Source: Candidatus Dietzia intestinipullorum
GTDB taxonomy: Bacteria > Actinomycetota > Actinomycetes > Mycobacteriales > Mycobacteriaceae
Direction of reading: 5' to 3'
NCBI GenBank assembly: GCA_019119635.1
Contig: DWWP01000004.1
Coordinates: forward strand, 1-64,000
DNA length: 64,000 bases
Shown piece after piece: positions 17,155 through 25,366 of this stretch (its first letter is position 1; every line of letters starts with the position of its first letter). A program made the position numbers and the translations under genes. The notes under the pieces are model-generated. The model saw only the letters and a program-made list of their open reading frames with translations. It did not search any database and was not told the DNA's origin.

Positions 17155-18264
17155 ATGGCTGACGCAACCCGTACCGCAGAAGTCGACCGGATCACCACGG
17201 CGGACCTCACCGAGCTGGGGACCGCCAGCGGCCCGGCGGTGTCGATCTTCCTGCCCACCGCGCGCGGCGGGGCCGAGGTCCGCGAGAACCCGATCCGCGC
17301 CAAGGCCCTGATCAAGGAGGCCGAAGCCCGGCTCCGGGCCAACGGGGTCGCGCAGGAGACGGCGGACGAGATCCTCGCCCCGCTCGTCGCGTTGCTCGAG
17401 GACGACATGTACTGGCAGCAGCTCGCCGACGGTCTCGCCCTCTACGCCTGCCAGGGGCTCTGGCGGGCATACCGGGTGACCACGGACTTCCCCGAGGTCG
17501 TCCACGTGGGCGAGCGCTTCGCCGTCCGGCCGATCGTGCCCGCGGCCCTCGGCGACGGCGGGTTCCTCCTGCTCGCCCTGAGCCAGAACAAGGTGCGGCT
17601 CTTCGAGGCCACGAGCGCGACGATCCGCGAGCGGGCACTCGGGACGATCCCCGCCTCGATGGACGACGCCGACGGCGAATCCCGCCCCCCTGCGCAGCAC
17701 CAGCAGTCCTTTGCCGCGGGCGGCGGCGGGATGGTGCACAGTCACGGGACGGGCGCCGAGGTCGGCGACGTCCAGCTCGAGAAGTTCCTCCGGCAGGTCG
17801 CGGACGGGCTCGACCGGGAGATCGGCCCGACGGAGCGGCGCCCCCTGGTGCTCGCCTCGGTCCGCGAGTACCACTCGGCCCTGCGCGACCACCTGTCCTA
17901 CGCCCACCTGGTCGACGACGTGGTGGCCGGCAACCCGGACGACTCGGCCCCCGGCGCCCTGCAGGAGGCGGCGTGGCCGGTCGTCGAGCCCGTGCTCCGG
18001 GCCAGGGCGGAGGACGCCGCGGAGCGGTTCGGCGACGCGATCGGCGCCGGGCGCTCGATCGCCGGCGGCGGCACCGACCTCCTCCACGCGGCGCGCGAGG
18101 GTCGCGTGGACACGCTCCTGCTCACGCGCGGTCGGTGCGCGGCCGACCGCGGCCCCGACGACCTGGACGCCGCGATCGGGCACGCGCTGGACACCTCCGC
18201 GTCCGTCGTGGTGGTCGACGCACTGCCGCAGGATGTCTCGGAGGGCGCGGTCCTGCGCTTCTGA
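17155..18264 (+). CDS. baeRF-type (bacterial archaeo-eukaryotic release factor-like) protein
   Basis: A 369-residue cytosolic protein. The N-terminal 150 residues show the baeRF3-like pattern: DLTELGTASGPAVSIFLPT, then NPIRAKALIKEAEARL, DDMYWQQLADGLALYA and FAVRPIVPAALGDGGFLLLALS. These proteins share the fold of eRF1/Pelota and were proposed by comparative genomics to act on stalled ribosomes or stress-modified tRNA. A Gly/His-rich segment lies at about residues 180-200. The C-terminal half resembles the eRF1 peptidyl-tRNA-side domains, but I see no clear GGQ motif; the GGGT at about residue 304 is only GGxx-like. The gene stands alone between transporter genes. Function is not established. 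Confidence 0.75.
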   Translation: MADATRTAEVDRITTADLTELGTASGPAVSIFLPTARGGAEVRENPIRAKALIKEAEARLRANGVAQETADEILAPLVALLEDDMYWQQLADGLALYACQGLWRAYRVTTDFPEVVHVGERFAVRPIVPAALGDGGFLLLALSQNKVRLFEATSATIRERALGTIPASMDDADGESRPPAQHQQSFAAGGGGMVHSHGTGAEVGDVQLEKFLRQVADGLDREIGPTERRPLVLASVREYHSALRDHLSYAHLVDDVVAGNPDDSAPGALQEAAWPVVEPVLRARAEDAAERFGDAIGAGRSIAGGGTDLLHAAREGRVDTLLLTRGRCAADRGPDDLDAAIGHALDTSASVVVVDALPQDVSEGAVLRF

Positions 18265-18273
18265 CCGGCCGGC

Positions 18274-19146
18274 CTACTTGCTGAGGTTGCGGTACTGCCG
18301 CACGGCGAGCGGGAGGAAGACCGCCATGACGACGATCGGCCACGCCACCGCGCCGGCGATCGGGACGCCGTCGATCCAGTAGCTGGTCTGGAAGACCTCG
18401 ATCCCCGGCGTGTGGAACAGCTCGCGGATCGCGTTGGCCGTGGACGAGACGGGGTTCCACGCCGCCACCGCGCCGAGCCACCCGGGCATCATGTCCGGCG
18501 GCGCGAACACCGACGAGATGAAGCCGAGCGGGAACGCCACGGCGAACAGGTTTCCGGCGGCCTCGGTGTTGCGGATCAGCAGGCCCAGGTAGATGCCCAC
18601 GAAGATCAGCGCGAGCCGCAGCCAGAGCAGCAGTCCCAACGCGAACAGCGTTTCGGCCGGGCTGCCCTCCGGGCGCCAGCCGATCACGAGGGCCAGCGCC
18701 ACGATCACCAGCAGGTCGATGGAGGCGTGGATGACATCCGCGACACCACGGCCGGTGACGACGGCGGAGGAGGACATGGGCATGGACCGGAAGCGGTCCA
18801 TGAACCCCTTCTCCTTGTTCTGGGTGACCTCGAAGGCGGTGTTCATGAAGCCGAACGCCATGGTCATGGCGAACATGCCGGGCATCGCGAAGTCGACGTA
18901 ACCGACGCCGGCGCCCTCGCCCGTGACGTCCATGGCGGAGCCGAAGACGTACACGAACATCAGCACCATGATCACGGGCATGCCGAGCTGCCACGCGAAC
19001 GTCGAGGGCTGGCGGATGAGGTGGGTGAACTCCTGGACGACGATCGTCCAGCAATCCCGGATGGCCCAGCTCATCCGCTCGAGGGCGGTCTCGTCTTCCG
19101 GCGCGTGTGACGCGGGCGGTGAGGCGGTGTTCTCCTGGATCGTCAT
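18274..19146 (-). CDS. ABC-2 type multidrug exporter, permease subunit (DrrB-like)
   Basis: A 290-residue ABC-2 permease with six membrane helices. It shows the DrrB-type signature NKEKGFMDRFRSMPMSSSAVVTG (20-residue core NKEKGFMDRFRSMPMSSSAV, about residues 105-124) and the conserved NPVSS...AIRELFHTP near residue 240. It starts at ATG 19146, overlapping the ATPase stop by 4 nt (ATGA), so the two subunits are coupled. The pair probably exports a hydrophobic drug or lipid. An upstream extension of this frame to 20424 is only the shadow of the ATPase gene. Confidence 0.93.
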   Translation of the reverse strand: MTIQENTASPPASHAPEDETALERMSWAIRDCWTIVVQEFTHLIRQPSTFAWQLGMPVIMVLMFVYVFGSAMDVTGEGAGVGYVDFAMPGMFAMTMAFGFMNTAFEVTQNKEKGFMDRFRSMPMSSSAVVTGRGVADVIHASIDLLVIVALALVIGWRPEGSPAETLFALGLLLWLRLALIFVGIYLGLLIRNTEAAGNLFAVAFPLGFISSVFAPPDMMPGWLGAVAAWNPVSSTANAIRELFHTPGIEVFQTSYWIDGVPIAGAVAWPIVVMAVFLPLAVRQYRNLSK

Positions 19147-20096
19147 GATGCACGCTCCTGGCTGGTGAGGTGGAGGAAGGCCTCGTCGAGGGTCGGTCGA
19201 CGCAGCCCGAGATCGGCGATGTCGAGCCCCTGTCGACGGACCTCGGTGGCGACGGCGGTCAACGCGCCGATGGGGTCGGGCACCGCGACGGAGACCGAGC
19301 GCTCGGCCTCCGACAGTGCCGGTTCGGCGCCCGCCACCGAGGCCATGAGGTCGGCGATCGGCCGGAGCGGTTGTTCCTCGGCCGCGACCACGTCGAGGCG
19401 CTCGTCGCCGATGCGCCGCTTGAGGCCTGCCGGGGTGTCCTCGATGAGGTTGGTGCCCCGGTCGATCACGGAGATCCGGTCGCAGAGTCGGTCCGCCTCG
19501 TCGAGGTAGTGGGTGGTCAGCAGCACGGTGGTGCCGTGTTCTGCGAGATCGCGCACCGCCTGCCAGACCTCCCGTCGCCCGGCCGGGTCGAGGCCGGTGG
19601 TCGGCTCGTCCAGGAAGAGTACCGACGGCGCGAGGATCATCGATGCCGCCAGGTCGAGCCGCCGTCGCATGCCGCCCGAGAAGTTCTTGGGCGTCCGGTC
19701 GGTGGCGTCGGCCAGGCTGAACACCTCGAGTAGCTCGTCCGCGCGTCGCTGGGCGGCCCGCTTGTCCAGGCGGAACAGGCGCCCGAACATCGTGAGGTTC
19801 TGACGTGCCGTCAGAAGGTCGTCGACCGCGGTCTTCTGGCCGGTCAGTCCGATGTTCCGGCGCACCTGGCGGGGCCGGGCGCGGACGTCGTGACCCGCGA
19901 CCCACGCGTCGCCGGCGTCCAACCGGGTGAGGGTGGCGAGGATCCGGACCGTCGTGGTCTTGCCTGCCCCGTTGGGGCCGAGCAGGCCGTGGACGGTGCC
20001 GCTGGGCACCTCCAGGTCCACGCCCTCGAGCGCGACCTTGTCGCGATATCGCTTGGTGAGTCCGACTGTCCGGACCGCGGTGGACGGTGTGGTCAC
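19143..20096 (-). CDS. ABC-type multidrug exporter, ATPase subunit (DrrA-like)
   Basis: A 317-residue ATPase with Walker A GPNGAGKTT (about residues 39-47), Q-loop GLTGQKTAVDDLL, signature FSGGMRRRLDLA, Walker B SVLFLDEPTTGLDP and the switch TTHYLDEAD. A DrrA-type C-terminal extension (about residues 225-310) ends in a region that pairs with the permease. The start at GTG 20096 has AAGGAGGTG about 9 nt upstream. It is the first gene of the exporter pair and is divergent from a TetR regulator, with a palindrome between. Confidence 0.95.
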   Translation of the reverse strand: MTTPSTAVRTVGLTKRYRDKVALEGVDLEVPSGTVHGLLGPNGAGKTTTVRILATLTRLDAGDAWVAGHDVRARPRQVRRNIGLTGQKTAVDDLLTARQNLTMFGRLFRLDKRAAQRRADELLEVFSLADATDRTPKNFSGGMRRRLDLAASMILAPSVLFLDEPTTGLDPAGRREVWQAVRDLAEHGTTVLLTTHYLDEADRLCDRISVIDRGTNLIEDTPAGLKRRIGDERLDVVAAEEQPLRPIADLMASVAGAEPALSEAERSVSVAVPDPIGALTAVATEVRRQGLDIADLGLRRPTLDEAFLHLTSQERAS

Positions 20097-20140
20097 GACG
20101 GGGACACCTCCTTATTGGGTACGCTGCACGCAGAACAGTA

Positions 20141-20155
20141 GCGTACGGCGTACGC
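20141..20155. promoter_or_regulatory. Palindromic operator between the ABC exporter and tetR
   Basis: GCGTACGGCGTACGC is a perfect inverted repeat (7-bp arms, one central base), 30 nt before the tetR start and 45 nt before the ATPase start. This is the usual place for a TetR operator that controls both directions. Confidence 0.65.
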
Positions 20156-20185
20156 ACGACGCAATGCTCCGGGTAGCCTGGTCTT

Positions 20186-20941
20186 ATGGCGAGCGACAAT
20201 CCCCTCACCCGTACGCAGGAACTCTTGTGGCACGGCCTCCCGGAGAGCGCCAAGGGCCCTCGGCCGTCGCTCACCCTCCACCGGATCGTGGATGCGGCTG
20301 TGGAGCTTGCCGATGCCGAGGGTGTGGAGGCGCTGTCGATGCGCCGCCTGGCCAGGGAACTCGGCGTGGGGACCATGTCGCTGTACCGGTACGTGCCCGG
20401 TAAGACCGAGCTGGTCAACCTCATGCTCGACCGTGTTCTCGGGGCGTCGCAGGACCGCTTTGTCGACCTCTCGGGCGACTGGCGCGCCGTTCTGGACCGC
20501 TCGGCCCGGCAGGGTCGGCAGACCTATCTGAGCCATCCGTGGCTGCTGCGGGTCAACCACGCGCGACCCGTGCTGGGCCCCAACAGCGTCGCCGATTTCG
20601 ACGCGACCATGGCAGGCCTGCGCTCCCTGCCGATGAGCGACCGCGAGAAGGTCGCCGCACTCACCGCTGTCGAGGGCTTCGTGGTGGGCACGGTCCGCGA
20701 GGAGCTCCTCTACGAGACCGCCGCGGAGGAGACGGGTGTGGCAGAGGACGAGTTCTGGGAGGCGCAGATGCCCTATCTCGGCGCCGCGATCGAGCGGGGC
20801 GACTACCCGGCGCTGGCCGAGCTCAGCGAGGACGCGTTCGGCGGCGAATGGGAGGAGACGTTCGAGATGGGCCTGGCAGCGATGCTCGACGGACTGGAAC
20901 TGCGGGTCCGCCGGGCGCGCCGGCAGGCAGGGCAGGACTGA
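20186..20941 (+). CDS. TetR-family transcriptional regulator of the ABC exporter
   Basis: A 251-residue regulator with a TetR helix-turn-helix: SMRRLARELGVGTMSLYRYV (about residues 51-70) followed by PGKTELVNLMLD, and a C-terminal TetR_C_1-like ligand domain (residues 90-240). This subfamily usually represses adjacent drug exporters and is released by the drug. It is divergent from the DrrAB-like pair, with a 15-bp palindrome between. Inducer is unknown. It begins at ATG 20186 as the first family residue; the 5' leader is short and lacks a strong ribosome-binding site. Confidence 0.88.
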   Translation: MASDNPLTRTQELLWHGLPESAKGPRPSLTLHRIVDAAVELADAEGVEALSMRRLARELGVGTMSLYRYVPGKTELVNLMLDRVLGASQDRFVDLSGDWRAVLDRSARQGRQTYLSHPWLLRVNHARPVLGPNSVADFDATMAGLRSLPMSDREKVAALTAVEGFVVGTVREELLYETAAEETGVAEDEFWEAQMPYLGAAIERGDYPALAELSEDAFGGEWEETFEMGLAAMLDGLELRVRRARRQAGQD

Positions 20942-21079
20942 CGGGGTGCTGTCGCCGTACGTGCGTCGGTGGCGGCCATGCGGCGACACGCACTCCGCCC
21001 GCGCGCACAGTTCCCGTTTAAGTCCGGTATGTAGCCTCGGCGGACCGAGCACGCCTATCGAGGACAGTCAGGAGTTCGT

Positions 21080-21895
<816 letters not shown>

Positions 21896-22005
21896 TCAGA
21901 CGGTGACGTCCGTGTAGGGCATCTGCCTCCACGCGGCCCCGGGGGTCGGTAGGAGGTTGAGCGACTCGCCGGCGGGGTGCGCACGATCGTGGTGGGATCG
22001 GTCGC

Positions 22006-23625
22006 ATGAGGTCCTCAGGTGGAGTCACCGGACGAGTCCTGGCGGCGACCGCGGTCATGGCGACCGGGCTGACGGTCCTGCACGCGCCCGTGGCCGCAGC
22101 GCAGGCGGCCGCCCCGCCGGGGCTCGGGCCCGCCGGGACGGCCACGGTGCACGGGGACGCGGCCGCCACCGACACCCTGCCCGGGCGTGGCCCCGGAGCG
22201 GCTCCCGCCGTCGAGGGCTCGGTCACCGGGGCGACCTGCTCCACGGTCTTCGTCGGCTCCGACGGGATGCCGGTGGCGCTCTGCACCGCCTACCTCGGCC
22301 CGGACCCGCTCACCCCGCTCGCGCCGACGGTCAAGCTCTTCCACCCCGACACCGCCGATGTCCTGGCCGAGGTGCAGCTGGCCAAGGGGGCCCTGCTCGG
22401 TGGCGTCTACGGCTACCTCGACGACCGAGACCGCGTGGTGGTGGCCGACGGCAACCGTCGCCTCCTCGCGGTCGGGCACGAGCGCGGCGGGGACGGGGCC
22501 TGGCGGATGACCGTCGAGGTGCTGGCCGACCTCTCCGCCGGAGTTCCCGAGGGCGACGCGGTCACCGGGCTCATGCCGGCCTTCGACGGCCGCGTCTGGT
22601 ATGCGACGTCGGGCGGGACGGTCGGCACCGTGCGGCCGGGCGACGACTCCTCGCTCCGCACGCTGACCCTGCCGGCGGGGGAGAAGATCACCAACGGGCT
22701 CACCGTGCGACCGGGCGGGGCGTCGGTGATCACCACCCGGGCGCTGTACGAGGTGGATGTCGACGACGACGGCGACGGCGACGACGACGGCGACCTGAGC
22801 ATCCGCTGGCGGCACGGCTACGAGGTGGGGCCCGCACGCAAACCCGGGATGCTCGCACACGGCTCCGGGACCACTCCCAGCTACTTCGGGCCCGGCGACG
22901 AGCTGGTGGCGATCACCGACGACGCCGACCGCCCCGATCTCATCGTCCTGCGCCGCTCGGACGGCTCCGAGGTCTGCCGGATGCCGGCCTTCGCCACCAC
23001 GCTCGACCCGGCCTCGGCCGGCCCGGACGGGCAGCTGATCGAGGGGCCCGCGGCCACCGAGAACTCGATCATCACGGCCGGCAACGCGCTCGTGCTGGTC
23101 AACACGTACGGATTCGAGTACCCGCCGTTCGCCGTCGACGGGCCCGCGGTCCCGGCGTCTGCGCAGTACACGGGCGGCATGACCCGCATCGACCTGCGTC
23201 CGGACGGTACGTGCGAGCGCGCGTGGACGTCGTCGTCACGTACCGCGTCCCTGCCCAAGCTGACCACCGACGACGGTCTGATCCACGCGATGGCGTACGG
23301 GCCGGCCGCCTCGGATTCACCTCCGGGGTCGGCTCCTGGCTCGCCTCCGGGGTCGCTGACCGGCCCGTTGCCCGGCCAGGAGCTGCTCGGCCAGGGCATG
23401 CTTGATCAGGGGTCGCTCGACCAGGGGTTGCCACAGAAGTTCGGCCCGGTGTTCGCGACCTCGACGGATGTGGAGACCGGGCGCGAGGTGGCCCGCACGT
23501 TCGTGGGCCACGCGCCGCTGGACGAGCCGATGGAGCTCACCGGCACGGTGGCCTCCCGCGGCGACGAGCCCGGCGTGATGTGGCAGCCCACGCTCACGCG
23601 GATGCTCCGCATCGGCCCCGGCTGA
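22006..23625 (+). CDS. Secreted beta-propeller-like protein of unknown function
   Basis: A 539-residue exported protein with a signal peptide (residues 1-33, ending AAAQA). Repeated strand motifs such as GVYGYLDDRDRVVVADGNRR, FDGRVWYATSGGTVGTVRPG and ALVLVNTYGFEY suggest a beta-propeller. An acidic loop, VDVDDDGDGDDDGDLS (about residues 247-262), looks like a Ca2+-binding DxDxDG element. A linker of Pro/Gly/Ser and Leu/Gln repeats (about residues 443-475) precedes the last domain. Paired Cys residues are present. It starts at ATG 22006. No enzymatic motif was recognised. Confidence 0.7.
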   Translation: MRSSGGVTGRVLAATAVMATGLTVLHAPVAAAQAAAPPGLGPAGTATVHGDAAATDTLPGRGPGAAPAVEGSVTGATCSTVFVGSDGMPVALCTAYLGPDPLTPLAPTVKLFHPDTADVLAEVQLAKGALLGGVYGYLDDRDRVVVADGNRRLLAVGHERGGDGAWRMTVEVLADLSAGVPEGDAVTGLMPAFDGRVWYATSGGTVGTVRPGDDSSLRTLTLPAGEKITNGLTVRPGGASVITTRALYEVDVDDDGDGDDDGDLSIRWRHGYEVGPARKPGMLAHGSGTTPSYFGPGDELVAITDDADRPDLIVLRRSDGSEVCRMPAFATTLDPASAGPDGQLIEGPAATENSIITAGNALVLVNTYGFEYPPFAVDGPAVPASAQYTGGMTRIDLRPDGTCERAWTSSSRTASLPKLTTDDGLIHAMAYGPAASDSPPGSAPGSPPGSLTGPLPGQELLGQGMLDQGSLDQGLPQKFGPVFATSTDVETGREVARTFVGHAPLDEPMELTGTVASRGDEPGVMWQPTLTRMLRIGPG

Positions 23626-23638
23626 CCGCACGCCGCGT

Positions 23639-23760
23639 CACCCATCGGATCGCGCGCCACCTATCGGATTGGGCGTCGTGTGGCGAGTTGCGCGCCACGA
23701 CACCTATCGGATTGCGCGCCACCTATCGGGCCCCGTAGGTGCAGTGCAATGCGATAGGTG
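23639..23760. repeat. Intergenic patch of CACCTATCGG repeats
   Basis: The 10-mer CACC(T/C)ATCGG occurs at 23639-23648, 23659-23668, 23701-23710 and 23720-23729; an inverted near-copy, GCGATAGGTG, lies at 23751-23760. Several copies sit inside a longer unit, GCGCGCCACCTATCGGATTG. The patch fills the gap between two convergent genes and could be a transcription-termination or repeat-element remnant. Confidence 0.75.
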
Positions 23761-23835
23761 TGCTGCGGGACGGCTTCGCAGTCGGTGCAGAGGATCGACC
23801 AGCTCGCCGACCAGCCGACCAGCCAGAGCGCGGGA

Positions 23836-24690
23836 TCAGCCGGCGGGGCGGACCACGGCGACCGCGCAGGGGGCGGTCTGGAGCAGGCGCCGACTGACCG
23901 AACCGAGCAGGAGGCCCGCGAAGCCGCCGTGGCCGCGCGAGCCGGTGACCAGCAGGCCCGCGCCGTCGGCCTCGCCAGCGATGGTCGCCGCGGGCTCACC
24001 CGCCACCAGTACCAGTTCCATGGGGACGTCGGGATGCTGCGACTGATGCGGGGCGAGTGCGTCCGTGACCAGCTTCTCGTCCTCCGCGATCACCGCCTCG
24101 GCGAGCGTGTCCAGATCGAAGCGGGACGAGCCGGGGAGCTTGGGCACCTCCACCGAGTGGACCGCGCGCACCGCGACACCGCGACGTCCGGCCTCGGTGA
24201 ACGCGAAGGCGGCGGCCGGGTCGGCGTTGGGGGAGCCGTCGGCGGCCAGCACGACCGGCCCTCCGGCAGGACGCTCGGGAGTGCGCGGGGTGATGACGAT
24301 GACCGGGCACGTGGCGTGCTCCACGACGCCGGCGGAGGTCGAGCCCATGGCGAAGTCCTCGCGGGCGGTCAGCCCCCGGCTTCCCACGACGATGGCCGAA
24401 GCGCTCCCGCCGGCCTCGATGAGTGCCCGCACGGGGGTGTCGGCGATGACGCGGTAGGTCGTCTGGTCGTCGACGACGAGATCCGACACCTGCTCCCGCA
24501 TCGCGCCGATGACGTTGGTCCGGGCGGTCTCGTCGAACGCCACCACGCGGCCCACCGCGCGATCGGCCGAGATGACCTCGAGCGTCGTGCCGTGGTCACG
24601 GGCCCAGATGGCGGCCCAGGCCACGGCACGGCGTGCGTCGTCGGAGCCGTCGTACCCGCACACGACCGGTCCGGTGGCGGTGGCGGTCAT
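23836..24690 (-). CDS. Tandem universal stress protein
   Basis: A 284-residue protein made of two Usp domains (about residues 8-135 and 145-282). Each begins with the strand PVVCGYDGSDDA or PVVLAADGSPNA and ends with the nucleotide-binding motif G-x2-G-x9-G(S/T): VVGSRGLTAREDFAMGSTSA and LVTGSRGHGGFAGLLLGSVS. It is the typical ATP-binding form, as in Mycobacterium Rv2005c-type proteins linked to hypoxia and stress. It starts at ATG 24690. It is divergent from furA, sharing a 174-nt intergenic region with metal/redox-type operators. Confidence 0.93.
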   Translation of the reverse strand: MTATATGPVVCGYDGSDDARRAVAWAAIWARDHGTTLEVISADRAVGRVVAFDETARTNVIGAMREQVSDLVVDDQTTYRVIADTPVRALIEAGGSASAIVVGSRGLTAREDFAMGSTSAGVVEHATCPVIVITPRTPERPAGGPVVLAADGSPNADPAAAFAFTEAGRRGVAVRAVHSVEVPKLPGSSRFDLDTLAEAVIAEDEKLVTDALAPHQSQHPDVPMELVLVAGEPAATIAGEADGAGLLVTGSRGHGGFAGLLLGSVSRRLLQTAPCAVAVVRPAG

Positions 24691-24787
24691 GGCATCCTCC
24701 TGCGCTCGGCGACGTACCTCGGGTGCGGCATCCAGCCTAGGCGTGACGGCCGCCGGGAGGTGCGCACATTGTGGTCGTCGTCACAGG

Positions 24788-24806
24788 AAAGCGTAGCCTC
24801 GCCTAA
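24788..24806. promoter_or_regulatory. Possible IdeR/DtxR-like box
   Basis: The 19-nt stretch AAAGCGTAGCCTCGCCTAA matches the IdeR/DtxR consensus TTAGGTTAGCCTAACCTAA at 13 of 19 positions, including the TAGCCT core and CCTAA end. It lies in the Usp-furA intergenic region, directly before the FurA dyad. Confidence 0.35.
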
Positions 24807-24846
24807 CTTTTCGGAATTACTCTGTTTCTGGAACTATTCCGAAAAG
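24807..24846. promoter_or_regulatory. FurA/PerR-like operator dyad
   Basis: CTTTTCGGAAT (24807-24817) and ATTCCGAAAAG (24836-24846) are perfect 11-bp reverse complements, 18 nt apart, ending 18 nt before the furA start. The AT-rich dyad in a GC-rich genome is what is expected of a FurA autoregulatory site. Confidence 0.7.
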
Positions 24847-24864
24847 CGTGCTACGGTATGAGTC

Positions 24865-25311
24865 ATGACGACGGAGAAGGCAGACCACGGAGCGGTGCTC
24901 CGCACGGCCGGGTTGCGGGTCACCTCGCCCCGGCTCGCGGTCCTCGCCGTCGTCGACGGGCGCCCCCATATCGCGGCGGAGGACGTCGCGGCCGAGGTCC
25001 GGGAGCGGCTCGGCGCGGTCTCCACGCAGACCGTCTACGACGCACTGCGGGTGTGCACCGAGGTCGGCCTGATGCGTCGCATCGAACCCGCCGGTTCGCC
25101 GGCACGGTACGAGCGGCGCACGGGGGACAACCACCACCACCTCGTGTGCCGTCGCTGCGGCCGGATCGAGGACGTCGACTGTGCGGTCGGGCACGCGCCC
25201 TGTCTGCACGCCGAGAACGACCACGGCTTCGTCATCGACGAGGCCGAGGTCATGTACTGGGGCGCATGTCCCGAATGTCGGGCGAAGGATGCGGCACTCG
25301 TCGCAGACTGA
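24865..25311 (+). CDS. furA: Fur-family peroxide/iron regulator (FurA/CatR type)
   Basis: A 148-residue Fur-family repressor. The winged helix includes LRVTSPRLAVLAVVDGRPHI and STQTVYDALRVCTEVGLMRR. The metal site has the conserved HHHLVCRRCGRIEDVDC, and the structural zinc site is made by the two CxxC pairs (CRRC and CPEC). FurA represses the adjacent catalase gene and is inactivated by peroxide in related actinobacteria. It is followed by the catalase gene 55 nt downstream, and a perfect dyad lies upstream, so furA-katA is probably an autoregulated, peroxide-inducible operon. Confidence 0.93.
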   Translation: MTTEKADHGAVLRTAGLRVTSPRLAVLAVVDGRPHIAAEDVAAEVRERLGAVSTQTVYDALRVCTEVGLMRRIEPAGSPARYERRTGDNHHHLVCRRCGRIEDVDCAVGHAPCLHAENDHGFVIDEAEVMYWGACPECRAKDAALVAD

Positions 25312-25366
25312 GACCGGAGAGCCCCACACTCCAACCCACCCACCCCTCGAAGAGGAGTCACCTGAG

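Noticed and set aside
18274..20424. A 716-codon minus-strand frame extending the ABC permease
   Set aside because: The part above 19146 is in a different frame of the ATPase gene; the permease starts at the ATGA overlap.
23639..23760. CRISPR array
   Set aside because: Repeats are 10-20 nt, irregularly spaced, one is inverted, and there are no unique spacers or cas genes.
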